The notes beneath the pieces were generated by a model. It saw nothing but the letters and a program-made list of their open reading frames with translations, was not told where the DNA came from and did no database searches. The position numbers and the translations under genes were made by a program. A stretch of DNA of 64,000 bases from Zopfochytrium polystomum (Eukaryota; Chytridiomycota; Chytridiomycetes; Chytridiales; Chytridiaceae): the NCBI GenBank assembly GCA_025765615.1, contig JAIVFJ010000052.1, positions 62,001 to 126,000 on the forward strand, read 5' to 3'. Below, piece after piece: positions 10,152 through 18,821 of this stretch. Numbering within the stretch: position 1 is the stretch's first letter; each line of letters opens with the position of its first letter.

Positions 10152-11814
10152 TCAAATAGAATCTGAAATATCCTCTATATCGATTTCTTCTTTGAATTTT
10201 AATCCCTTCCAACCTTTCTTTTTAATATTTGAAGTTGGTGTTTGTCTTAGACATTCTATAATTGACCAGTCCTTTTTTGGCCATTTTTTACTGAACTTTT
10301 CACTAAACTTTTTCTCCAGTATTTTTATCAACTCTTTTTCTTCTGTCTTTGTCAATATCTTTCCTAATTCCTCCCCCCATTTTGAACTTATGTCCTTGAA
10401 AAATATTCTATCATTATCACTTTCACTACTTTCTATATTGTTATCTATCCATGTTCCATATTCATCACAGTCCTTCTTGTATTGATTTGTGCTTATCTTT
10501 ACCTCTTCTGGTTCTGGAACGTCTATTGACAAATAATCAATTAATATTTTCATGAATCCTTGTCGCCAAGACACATCTTGTACCATTTTTGTGTTCAGAT
10601 TTTTATCTACTTTATATTCATTTGGTGCTGATGGGTTTTCCACAAACCTACTATGAAAATTGATCACGTTTATTCTTCTCCAAATCGCTTTTTCTTCCAC
10701 TGGAACTTCAGGTAAAGTGTTACAAGCCATGAATAATTTTGCTTCAACTTTTATTGTTTCTTGAGATTTAAAAAGCTCTCTTACACTTATTCTATCATTA
10801 CCTGTTATTTTTTTCACAATTTGTGGATTTATCTTATCCTTTGATCCAGTTTCACTCATATAAACAAATCTTTTGTTCTTTAGTTTCACTAAATGAGATG
10901 TAGCAGCTCCTGGGTCTCCTGTTGGTCTTGTGATTAAGGTTGACTCAGTTCCATCTGCAAATTCACCTAACGTATACATCATCAATTCCATAAGCTGTGT
11001 TTTTCCATTTGATCCTTCAGATCCTATCATAAATACCATTGTGTCATTCATAATATTAGGAGTTAAACTATCACTTAGTCTTTTGATCATATAGTCTCTC
11101 ACACTTTTCGTTGGTAACACTTCTTCTAAAAACTTCCACACTTTGCTCGTGTCAATATTCGGATCATAATCATATCCTAAGTTGAAATTGTAATAGTCTT
11201 CTTTTACAGATTTCCTAAATTCTTTTTCTTCAATGTGGTATGTTCCATTTGTAAATGGTAGTAAATTCTTATTTTTATTTAAATTGTTGTAAAATAATTT
11301 TTCTTTATCTGATAATTCCTTTTCCAAAATTTCTTCTAAATGACTATTTGTTCCCATTTGTATGATTTTTTTTTCCATTCTTTTTTTCATATGTAAATCA
11401 TCACATTCATCTCTTATACTTGTATAAATATTTGTTGTCTTTACAATTTCATCCCATATAAAATCTCCTCTATCGTCTACTTTCCAACAATTTTTATCGA
11501 AATAGTACCACTTGTCTGAACGAATATAATTGCCTTTTACAAAATTTTTAACAAGATATGCAGTTTCATACTCTGTTAAATAACCATTTTCAATTGTTTC
11601 TCTTAATTCTGGATCAATTGTTTTTAATCCTGTTTTAAGTCGTTTCTGTATAATTGTTTTTACTTCATCAATAAAATTCTCATATTTTATTTCTCCATAT
11701 TCCATCCCCTCTTTTTCACAGGAAGTGTCATGACATTTTCTTCTCAAGTGTGACTTTGTTAATGTAAAGAACTGATGTTGACTGTTGTGATCATATGGTT
11801 TTGATATTCCTGGG
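10152..11814 (-). CDS. D5-type superfamily 3 helicase fragment, viral, 5' truncated
   Basis: D5 proteins unwind viral DNA ahead of replication and usually carry a primase in front of the helicase. About 550 residues remain. The Walker A motif (GSEGSNGKT), a Walker B-like MSETG, an SF3 motif C around LFMACNTLPEVP and the Arg-rich AIWRRINVINF segment are all visible. Before them lies a D5_N-like region containing FTNGTYHIEEKEFR. The frame has no native start: it stays open upstream through a Cys-His cluster (KCHDTSC), typical of the end of the primase part, until it hits a stop inside the telomere-like repeat at 11815. So the primase half was cut off by that junction. The helicase core has no internal stop. 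Its codon use is AT-rich, unlike host genes. An in-frame ATG lies at 11705. Confidence 0.85.
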
Positions 11815-11818
11815 TAAG

Positions 11819-11831
11819 GTTAGGGTTAGAG
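11819..11831 (+). repeat. Telomere-like junction motif 1
   Basis: GTTAGGGTTAGAG, two TTAGGG-type units. It forms the border between the viral D5 fragment and unit A. Confidence 0.8.
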
Positions 11832-11906
11832 CCGGCCTGTGTAGGACAGTGGTTAAGTCAGCTGACCTGCACAGTGGGGGGCCCGGGTTCGATTCCCGGA
11901 AGGACG
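11831..11906 (+). promoter_or_regulatory. tRNA-like internal Pol III promoter of a SINE-type element
   Basis: An A-box-like TGTAGGACAGTGGTTAAG is followed after about 30 bases by a strong B box in CCGGGTTCGATTCCCGG. The B-box stem is perfect. There is no full cloverleaf or clean acceptor stem, so I read it as a tRNA-derived element head and not a tRNA gene. Confidence 0.55.
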
Positions 11907-12511
11907 AAACAGGGAATTGCCGAGGTAAAAACCACCCGATAAGGACACCCTGGCCACCGGCAAAGGATGCCCCCTGGTGGTTAGTCTGGCTAGTCCAGGC
12001 GAGGTAGCTCAAGTAACGGGAAGGTACCTTGGTGGTACTGGGCCGTCGCGGTTAAGTTGAGTGATGTCCCCAATGACAGCTCCCCATACGGACAGCTAAG
12101 GAGACTATACTGACCGGCGTGACTGATGAGAGCGGCTACCGGTGTGCTAAGCATGCTCAAGGTTTCACGGTGCCTAGAAAATAAGTGGCCCTAAGGTGCG
12201 GGGGCGAGGGTTCGACTCCCTCCTAGGTACGCGGACGGGTCGACGCCTAGCGGCGTCACCCTTTGCATCTCGTTTGGGACGGCGTCTTGCGGCGGCACCC
12301 CTCGAGCTTTGGTTGGGGCAGCGCCTTGCGGCACTGCCCGTCTGCTTTCTTTTGATTCTCGTTATCCTCTGCTTTGTTTTTCCGTCTCTTGCTTGAGTCT
12401 TCGTATCCTCTTCGATCTTCGCTTCCTCTTCGATCTTTGCTTATTCTTCGATCTCTGCTTTTTCTTCGCCCTGTGCTTATTCTTCGATTTACGCTTTTCT
12501 TTCTTCGATTT

Positions 12512-12568
12512 GGCCCCCCCTTAGTGCAGGGGGCCCTACGCATTCCCACCCCCCCCGAAAGGGGGGGG
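12512..12568 (+). other. Two tandem GC hairpins, the second with a GAAA tetraloop
   Basis: Bases 12512-12535 pair as GGCCCCC with GGGGGCC. Bases 12549-12568 form eight C-G pairs closed by GAAA, a GNRA loop. They lie in unit A, upstream of the LINE. Function is not known; they could be structural RNA in a retroelement transcript. Confidence 0.6.
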
Positions 12569-12777
12569 CCGGGCCTCATAGTTTCCGTTGGTGGTTGTTC
12601 TTCGTTGGGTGTTAGTGTGGGTTTTTTCAAGGTTCGCCCTTTTTTCCCTCACGCCCGCACTCGGCGTATTCGGGCCTAGATGCAGGTCTCTAACTGTTGT
12701 TTCCACTTCATCATTGGGCCGGTGAGGGTGGATTCGATCACCAAAACAGTTGTAGTAGATAATAAATTTCTTGAGGA

Positions 12778-12790
12778 GTTAGGGTTAGAG
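12778..12790 (+). repeat. Telomere-like junction motif 2
   Basis: GTTAGGGTTAGAG again. It sits between the AATAAAT tail of unit A and the 5' UTR of the LINE. Confidence 0.8.
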
Positions 12791-12888
12791 GGCTTTTTCT
12801 CTCGCTCGATTTCCGCTGGGTCATTAGAGACACCGGGGAGGTCGTTGTCGACTGTCGAAGCCGCACATGACGCCACAGTCGAGCCACT

Positions 12889-14736
12889 TTGAGTAAACAA
12901 CTAAAGCTATCGTTTGCACCAGCCCCATCCGCATCCTCCTCCGACTCATCTGCCTCGGATCCCGTCCACCTTACCAATCCATCAGCTACCCCTACCCAAC
13001 GCACCTTCGATCGTAGCCGGTTCGACGTCAGCACTGCAGCCGAATTCCGCGATCTCGAGCGTGCCCTTTTCAAGTTCCATCAGAAACAGATCATCTGCCC
13101 CCGCTGCCGGTACCCGTTTATCTCCAAAGGCATCGCAGGGCGCCCAAACTCTGTTTCTGGAATCCAGCGTCTCTCAATTGCGTGTACGCACTGCCGTCCA
13201 CCCGTTGCCCGACGGTTTCACACAGAACTTGAGCGACTACACCCGTCCCACTCTGCTGCCCTGGTCGGCGCACTTCGCCACGTCCACGCCATCGCCACCG
13301 CTGCTCGCATCAGCGCATCCGCTACCAGTACTGACCCGCCTGCCACACCCGATCGTCCCAACTTCGCTGATCGCAAGAATCGCACTCCCCCATCGGTGGA
13401 CTCCTTTGATCCGAAGCGAAACAAGTCGGTGTCGAACGACGCCACCACACCCTCCCGATCTCCATCTCTCTCACCACCGCTAAGCCGCATCCTCCCGTCC
13501 CCCCTTGTCGAAAGTTCGGCACCCGAGCAAGCCGATATGTCCCAACTCAGTCGGACTTCCTTCTCTCAGGCGATGTTTCCTGATCCCCCACAGCGACGCC
13601 CTCCCCCAACGATGGATGAGGTTTCTGACTTCATGCAACGAACAAACGCACTTCTTAAGCTTCACGGCAAGAAACATGATTACAGCGTGGCTGAGATTGA
13701 CCGCCTCAAGGGTGAGATTGGCCGCCTCAACGAGACCATCAAACGAAAAGACGATCGCATTCATGAATTGGAGGCGGAAATTCTGCTACTGAAGGCTACT
13801 TGTGGCATTGACGACGGCGACGGCAGCCAACGCAGGCCTCCAGCCCGCGTTGATGACGACCCCACTTGGGATTCTGATGAGGAAGACCGAGAGCGCCCAC
13901 GATCTACCAGGGGGGGGCGCCGCCCCCCCTCGCGCATGTCTGAGCGCCCACCGACACCGGGAGGAGGCTGGCCAAGCTTGCCTCGTACAAAGCAGAATGT
14001 GCACCCGCTAAGTTTCGCTGCAACTGTTGCGCTCAATGGTCCTAAGCCTATTCATCCCAGCCCGTTTGTGAAAGGCATCTTTGTCACTGCCTATCCCAAT
14101 GCCTCTGTTGAAGACAAGATTGCTCAGGTTCTGAGGCCGCGTCCCTCAGCCGTCGCGGCTCGGCGCTCGGCGCCGGGCTACGTCCGGCCTGAGTCGTCGC
14201 TGCCCGAGGCTAAGTTTGTTCCAGTGTACATCCGACCTAATCTTTCAGATGTGGGTTGGGCTAACCCCCGCCACAGCATGAGACTTGTGTTCAGACCTGA
14301 GAAGGGCTTTCCCAGAGTACCAGAAATTTCAGTCATTGGCCAATATGCTGCTTTGATGGAATGCTGGGTGTATGAGGGGGACAAGGAGAAGTTCATCAAG
14401 GCCTGTGCTGATGCTGAGATTGCTGTGGACACTGATTGTGAGCCCTGGATGCCCTCGAAGTTGAAGGATTCTCCTGAAGCTAGGGAAGCAGCTGTGCAGG
14501 CGTATATCCGCCGGGTTGCTGGGATCTTGAACCATCCATTCTTCAGACCACCACCAAATGTTGCCAAGTCTATCTATGCATCTGTGCCAAAGAAGTTGGA
14601 GACACTCTTGAGGGGGAAGTTGAGGGATCTCTCTCTGTACCCATCTGCACCTTCTGGTGTGAAGGGGAAGGGGAGGGAAACTGAGACTGAACCCACTGCT
14701 GTGCATGCAGGCGATGCCAATGCCATGGAATCATGA
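12889..14736 (+). CDS. LINE ORF1, RNA-binding structural protein
   Basis: A frame of 615 codons directly before ORF2. N-terminal part: a possible zinc site, CPRC at about residue 70 and CTHC about 30 residues later, followed by HTELERLH. A heptad-like segment at about 264-304 (IDRLKGEIGRLNETI and following) predicts a coiled coil, as in ORF1 proteins that form multimers on LINE RNA. The C-terminal third is better ordered. The frame has no ATG near its beginning; the first codon used here is TTG, after a TGA at 12868-12870. An ATG at 12867 in another frame opens only eight codons. The true start is therefore uncertain. Usual C-terminal CCHC knuckles of R1-group ORF1 proteins are not seen. Confidence 0.75.
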   Translation: MSKQLKLSFAPAPSASSSDSSASDPVHLTNPSATPTQRTFDRSRFDVSTAAEFRDLERALFKFHQKQIICPRCRYPFISKGIAGRPNSVSGIQRLSIACTHCRPPVARRFHTELERLHPSHSAALVGALRHVHAIATAARISASATSTDPPATPDRPNFADRKNRTPPSVDSFDPKRNKSVSNDATTPSRSPSLSPPLSRILPSPLVESSAPEQADMSQLSRTSFSQAMFPDPPQRRPPPTMDEVSDFMQRTNALLKLHGKKHDYSVAEIDRLKGEIGRLNETIKRKDDRIHELEAEILLLKATCGIDDGDGSQRRPPARVDDDPTWDSDEEDRERPRSTRGGRRPPSRMSERPPTPGGGWPSLPRTKQNVHPLSFAATVALNGPKPIHPSPFVKGIFVTAYPNASVEDKIAQVLRPRPSAVAARRSAPGYVRPESSLPEAKFVPVYIRPNLSDVGWANPRHSMRLVFRPEKGFPRVPEISVIGQYAALMECWVYEGDKEKFIKACADAEIAVDTDCEPWMPSKLKDSPEAREAAVQAYIRRVAGILNHPFFRPPPNVAKSIYASVPKKLETLLRGKLRDLSLYPSAPSGVKGKGRETETEPTAVHAGDANAMES

Positions 14737-17700
14737 GCAAGTCAATGAGATTTGGATTTTTGAATGCCCATGGATCCTTAGCTGGACATTCAGATCAAGT
14801 TCAAGAAATTTTTTCAGATTTTCAAGTAGACTATATGTTGTTTTCAGATATTGGAATGTGGAGTTCTGACAGTATGAGTGCAGTTCGGGGTGTTGTTGCT
14901 GAGGCAAGGGGGGTGCCCCCTCCTTATCAACCTGGGCGGAATGTTGGAACAAGGGCAAAGAAAGGAGTGGCTGTTGTGGTGAGTGGGGACCTGGACAGCG
15001 ATGCCCACCTGGTGGTGCAGACCCTGCACAGGTCCCCCAAGGGAGAATGGATCATTGTGAAGATGTCGGAGCTGATTGTTGGATTGACATACTTTGCGCC
15101 GAGCGCACCTCTGGAGTCATTGCAGGAATTCCAAGATCGAGTTAGTCAAGTTAGCACTCTTTTGCCTGCCGCACCCTTTCTGATCATTGGAGACTTCAAC
15201 ATTTGGATGCGTGAATATGGATGCCGCACCTCTGCCCCTGCTGAACGTGTTTGCTGGCTGCAGGACTGGCTGCGACCTCCTTCCCAGTGGAGGAGGGTTG
15301 CGCCGGTTCGTGGCCAGTGGACCACTATGACAGAGGGACGGGCTGGTGGACCTGGTGGACGGGGGGTCACTGATCTTCTTTTTGTCAACCAGCATGCTCT
15401 CCCCTTTGTTCAGAACCTGGTTGTCCATGATGACCCTTCAGAGTATGTTGGATTCTCAGATCACCGGCTGCTGACTTTCCACTTCAATGGGAATCTGACT
15501 ACCAAGCCCCCGTTTGAGCGCCTGAATGTTCGTCGGCTCATGATGAGACAGACCAAGTATGCTAGCTGCCTTGAGAAGACCAGGAAACCCATCAGAGCCC
15601 AGATTCATTCAGTTTGGAAAGAAGTTGAAGCTGCCGCTGAGGCCGGAGAGCTCTGGACTTTTGAGAGGCGCTTGGCTTGTGTGGATGCTGTTTCAGACTT
15701 GGTTGTGCAGTGGCTCATGGACAATGCTGTTACGGTGGCTGGGAAAGTTCGCTTCAGGGGCGGTGCCGGAGGACCAGAGGTCCGGGAGAAACATCTGGAG
15801 GAGCTAAAGCGCCGTCGCGTGGAGGCGCAAAGGGCTGCTGAGGCTCACCCAGATGATGATCCTTTGGGGCAGAAGATGGCCTGGACTCAGTTTCGTCAGT
15901 GGAATAAGATTGTGAAGATTGCCATCAAGCGGTACAGGAAGCGTGTATATTCAGCTGTTCAGGACTCTGCTGTGCGTGACTTTGCTGGTGAGGCCAAGCG
16001 CATCAAGTGTCAGAAGGCGCGTTCAGATAGGAGCCAGTGTGCCCTTGACCCCCAGAAGATGGGCCATTACGAAGATCATTTCCGCACAACCATAGGCCAT
16101 GATCCAACTGGAACCGATGTCCCTGACGCCGTGGCTCTTGAAGAATCAGCGGTTACTGTGAACAAAGTCCCCCTGAAGCAGTCTGAAGTCTCCTGGATTA
16201 AGAAGGTTCATGTTGAAGAAGCCTGCAAGAATGCCCCCAGGGGCAAAGCCCCTGGAGAAGACATGCTTTTTGGGGAGTTGGTCTCAATTGCTCCGCACTT
16301 GGTTGCTGCAGTCCTGCACAGATTCTTTCAGCTGGTGGCCTCTCTTCATGTGGTTCCTTCTCTGTGGTCCGTGGCCAATGTGGCCTTGGTCTACAAGAAC
16401 AAGGGGCTCAACAGCGATGTTGCAAACTACAGACCCATCTCCTTGTGCTCTAGGATGCGACTTGTGTTTGAGCGAGTGATTGCACCCCAGGTTGAGCGTG
16501 TGGTTGAAGGGATGATCCACAGGGCGCAGGGAGGTTTCAGAAGAAAGCAGTCCACCATGGACCAGGCCTACACTTTGCATGAGCTTCAGCAGCTGAACCC
16601 CCAGATGCATGTGGTGTATTTGGACATTAAGGCTGCATATGACTGCACAAACAGGAGTCTGGTGTGGGACTCCATCTGGTTTGCCAAGAATGACATGAGT
16701 CGTGACTTTACAAGGACTCAACTGCTGCCGATCCTCAGATCTTTGTTTGATTTCAATGCATGCCAGCTGCTGGTACTTGGGAACAAGTCTGCTCAGATCC
16801 AAGTGACAAGAGGATTTCTCCAAGGCACAGTCCTGTCACCCATGCTGTTCAATGTTGCCATCAACTCCTTGCCTCAGACATTGGCCATGTCTTTCAGGGA
16901 CCACATGCTGACATTTAATGCAACCTCGCTCAACTCGCTGCTGTTTGCAGATGACTCCTCAGTTTTTGCCAAGGATGCAACAGTACTTCAGAGAATGCTA
17001 GACAAGGTGCATGAGTGGTCCCTTAAGCGGGGGATGACATTTGCTGCCAAGAAGTGTGTTGCAGTTTCAGCCAAGAAGAATTTGAAGTTGAAGATGAATG
17101 GAGTGGAGATTCCCCAGGAGGAGTCTACTACCCAGTTGGGTCTTGTGCGCACCTGCAGGGGTATTGACTTTGAGGCCTCGCTGGCCATGAGACTGAGGAA
17201 AACAGAAAAGATGCTGGCCTTTTTGGCTGCTCGGGGCTTCAATGGCTGGGGCTTCAGGCCCGTGAGCTCTTACAGGGTTTACATGTGTTTCCTGAGACCA
17301 ATGATGGAGTATGGGTTTGCACTGCGCCCCCTGACTCACACACAGCTGAAGGATGCGCAGAAGTTGCAGGACAAGTGCCTGCGGCAGGCGCTGTCACTGG
17401 GGAAGACCTCCTCAGGAGCAGCCCTGCATCTGATGTTTGGAGTGGTCCCTGTGGCAGCCAGGAACAAGATGCTGAACGCTAGATACTTTTTCAGACTGCA
17501 CCACATTCAGGATGCTCGCAACACAACAGCTCAGATGTACAGGCACATGGTGGAAAAGATTGCTTCAGGGGCCTCTGTGGGACAGTCCTTGACAAAGTTC
17601 TCGCTTGACTATATGGGTATTCAGGATTTTTTGGACTCTGTGAGGCGGCCCTCCTTTGTGGAGTTGCCACTTGTGGTCCCCACAACCAAGGCCTATGACA

Positions 17701-18302
17701 TTGAGTTGCCGGTGGTGGGAACAAAGAACATTGAGGCTGCAGACATGCTGGCCATGCACAAGCGGGCTCTGGTGAGGTGCCAGCAGAAATCCTCCCCCAC
17801 CGGGGTGGCTCAGGCTTTGGAGGTGCCTTCACACATGGGGCCATGCCAAGTTATTCGATCTGGTGCGGCATTTAACAGGAAGTGGCTCAGACACCTGCTG
17901 ATGTGGATGGCTGGGATGGTAGCATTTCACCAACAGTGTGCAAGGGCTGGCTGTGCAGAAAAGTGCACTAGGAGGCATGTTTTGGAGTGTTCAGGGGTTA
18001 AGGACAGGCTGGAGAGGCTGCATCCTGAGCTGATTCCCACTGCAGAGCAACAGGATTTGAACATTTCAGCAGTGGATTTGGGCCTAAGGTCGCTGGTCTT
18101 TTGGGCCCCCTACAGTGCCAAAGCTGAGGACAAGATCTCTAAGGAGACTCGCATTGCATCAAAGAAGATGGGAATGAAGCTGGCCAGAATGATCATGCAG
18201 ATGCGCATTGAGTGTGGAGGACTTGCGAATTTCACTGATGCTTCAGAGACAACAGCAGCAGAGGAGGCAGAGGTCGTGGTGGAGGCAGGTCGTGTGGACT
18301 GA
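14733..18302 (+). CDS. LINE ORF2, endonuclease-reverse transcriptase
   Basis: 1189 residues starting at an ATG that overlaps the ORF1 stop as ATGA, suggesting translational coupling. The apurinic-type endonuclease occupies the first 250 or so residues: FGFLNAHG, GDFNIWM at about 150 and SDHRLL at about 243. The reverse transcriptase follows: NYRPISL at about 562, YLDIKAAYDCTN at about 630, LQGTVLSPMLF at about 698 and the catalytic FADD at about 739. Near 1069-1090 a knuckle C-x4-C-x3-C-x4-H-x3-C is visible (CARAGCAEKCTRRHVLEC). The endonuclease nicks the target and the polymerase copies LINE RNA from that nick. All key residues appear intact. Confidence 0.92.
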   Translation: MSKSMRFGFLNAHGSLAGHSDQVQEIFSDFQVDYMLFSDIGMWSSDSMSAVRGVVAEARGVPPPYQPGRNVGTRAKKGVAVVVSGDLDSDAHLVVQTLHRSPKGEWIIVKMSELIVGLTYFAPSAPLESLQEFQDRVSQVSTLLPAAPFLIIGDFNIWMREYGCRTSAPAERVCWLQDWLRPPSQWRRVAPVRGQWTTMTEGRAGGPGGRGVTDLLFVNQHALPFVQNLVVHDDPSEYVGFSDHRLLTFHFNGNLTTKPPFERLNVRRLMMRQTKYASCLEKTRKPIRAQIHSVWKEVEAAAEAGELWTFERRLACVDAVSDLVVQWLMDNAVTVAGKVRFRGGAGGPEVREKHLEELKRRRVEAQRAAEAHPDDDPLGQKMAWTQFRQWNKIVKIAIKRYRKRVYSAVQDSAVRDFAGEAKRIKCQKARSDRSQCALDPQKMGHYEDHFRTTIGHDPTGTDVPDAVALEESAVTVNKVPLKQSEVSWIKKVHVEEACKNAPRGKAPGEDMLFGELVSIAPHLVAAVLHRFFQLVASLHVVPSLWSVANVALVYKNKGLNSDVANYRPISLCSRMRLVFERVIAPQVERVVEGMIHRAQGGFRRKQSTMDQAYTLHELQQLNPQMHVVYLDIKAAYDCTNRSLVWDSIWFAKNDMSRDFTRTQLLPILRSLFDFNACQLLVLGNKSAQIQVTRGFLQGTVLSPMLFNVAINSLPQTLAMSFRDHMLTFNATSLNSLLFADDSSVFAKDATVLQRMLDKVHEWSLKRGMTFAAKKCVAVSAKKNLKLKMNGVEIPQEESTTQLGLVRTCRGIDFEASLAMRLRKTEKMLAFLAARGFNGWGFRPVSSYRVYMCFLRPMMEYGFALRPLTHTQLKDAQKLQDKCLRQALSLGKTSSGAALHLMFGVVPVAARNKMLNARYFFRLHHIQDARNTTAQMYRHMVEKIASGASVGQSLTKFSLDYMGIQDFLDSVRRPSFVELPLVVPTTKAYDIELPVVGTKNIEAADMLAMHKRALVRCQQKSSPTGVAQALEVPSHMGPCQVIRSGAAFNRKWLRHLLMWMAGMVAFHQQCARAGCAEKCTRRHVLECSGVKDRLERLHPELIPTAEQQDLNISAVDLGLRSLVFWAPYSAKAEDKISKETRIASKKMGMKLARMIMQMRIECGGLANFTDASETTAAEEAEVVVEAGRVD

Positions 18303-18308
18303 CAGGAT

Positions 18309-18515
18309 ATGAGCATTCAGGAACGGATGGCAGCAGTCAGGGTGCGCAAGCTTGCAAGGTCGGTCATCATCACCACCTTTGATCCAGTGCGGAACAAGCA
18401 GTGGCGGGAGTCAAGGGAGAAGTGGAAGAGGAAGGAAACTGAGGGTGTTGAGGGGACAGTGGACGGCAATGGGCATGTGGACTCTGAGTCAGAGGAGGAG
18501 GCTGGAACTGGGTGA
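18309..18515 (+). CDS. Possible LINE ORF3, small charged protein
   Basis: An ATG seven bases after the ORF2 stop opens 68 codons (MSIQERMAAVRVRKLARS and following). It is basic in the first half and Glu-rich in the second. No family is recognised and no second copy is available in the window to test conservation, because copy C is truncated before this point. Confidence 0.35.
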   Translation: MSIQERMAAVRVRKLARSVIITTFDPVRNKQWRESREKWKRKETEGVEGTVDGNGHVDSESEEEAGTG

Positions 18516-18808
18516 CAGTTTGTGCAGTGTTTCAGGTGCAGTCCTTCGAACCTCATTTGTTCTCTATTTGTTTTCTTGTTGTTAAATTTCACCTCACTTC
18601 TGTGGATCCTCTCCTCTTTTTTCTTTTTTTGACCTCGTTGCTGTCCTTTGTTTTTCTCTTCTTCCTTTTGATTATTTACTTGGCACCTCTTTCTTGCCTC
18701 TGGACATGTTTCTCCTATTTCATATGTATGCACTTTTTAACTTTCAAAGTTGCAGATTCCTCACCCTTTCCCTTGGGGGGGGTTGGAGCGAATAAATCCC
18801 GTTGAAAA
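18516..18808 (+). other. LINE 3' untranslated region
   Basis: T-rich sequence followed by a GGGGGGG run and AATAAAT. It ends directly at the next telomere-like motif. Confidence 0.6.
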
Positions 18809-18821
18809 GTTAGGGTTAGAG
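18809..18821 (+). repeat. Telomere-like junction motif 3
   Basis: GTTAGGGTTAGAG between the end of LINE copy B and the 5'-truncated start of copy C. Confidence 0.8.

Larger units (their letters stand above)
7728..11814. mobile_element. AT-rich island of endogenised large-DNA-virus-like sequence
   Basis: Composition switches sharply from GC-rich host or LINE DNA to strongly AT-rich DNA at about 7728 and back at 11815. Inside are a D5-type helicase fragment (10152-11814), an LRR ORF of a kind frequent in giant viruses (8657-9710), two arrays of a short GGCGTCACTTTTTT repeat and several copies of a TTTTTCCGACAAGA motif. None of these is seen elsewhere in the window. D5-like primase-helicases are core replication proteins of nucleocytoplasmic large DNA viruses and also occur in virophages and Polinton-like elements, so the exact source is open. 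The island also contains the inverted 3' end of a LINE. It has no introns that I can see, unlike the host genes. Confidence 0.75.
11815..12777 (+). mobile_element. Retroelement unit A with tRNA-like head
   Basis: GC-rich DNA between two copies of GTTAGGGTTAGAG. It opens with a tRNA-like sequence, continues with a second B-box-like GGGTTCGACTCCC at about 12209-12221, then blocks with variants of CTTCGATCTTTGCTT and two strong hairpins. It closes with AATAAAT 10 bases before the next GTTAGGGTTAGAG, just as the full LINE does at its 3' end. No long ORF of known type is present. It may be a SINE-like passenger that shares the LINE's insertion habit, or a 5' UTR segment of the following LINE; the tail-plus-motif layout favours a separate unit. 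Confidence 0.5.
12791..18808 (+). mobile_element. Near-complete non-LTR retrotransposon (LINE copy B)
   Basis: About 6.0 kb with a 5' UTR, ORF1, ORF2, a possible small ORF3 and a 3' UTR ending AATAAATCCCGTTGAAAA with no long poly(A). The endonuclease is of the apurinic type, there is no RNase H domain and ORF2 ends in a Cys-His knuckle. That is the plan of the R1 group, which includes the telomere-repeat-specific TRAS and SART elements. The flanks at both ends are GTTAGGGTTAGAG, consistent with insertion into TTAGGG-type repeats. ORF2 is uninterrupted, so this copy is young. Confidence 0.85.

Noticed and set aside
10152..11814. A host replicative helicase
   Set aside because: SF3 motifs, AT-rich codon use and lack of introns point to a viral or virus-like source.
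11831..11906. A tRNA gene
   Set aside because: A and B boxes are present but no acceptor stem or full cloverleaf; a SINE-type head fits better.
12115..12180. A hammerhead-ribozyme-like CTGATGAG
   Set aside because: The required GAAA partner and three-stem layout are not present nearby.
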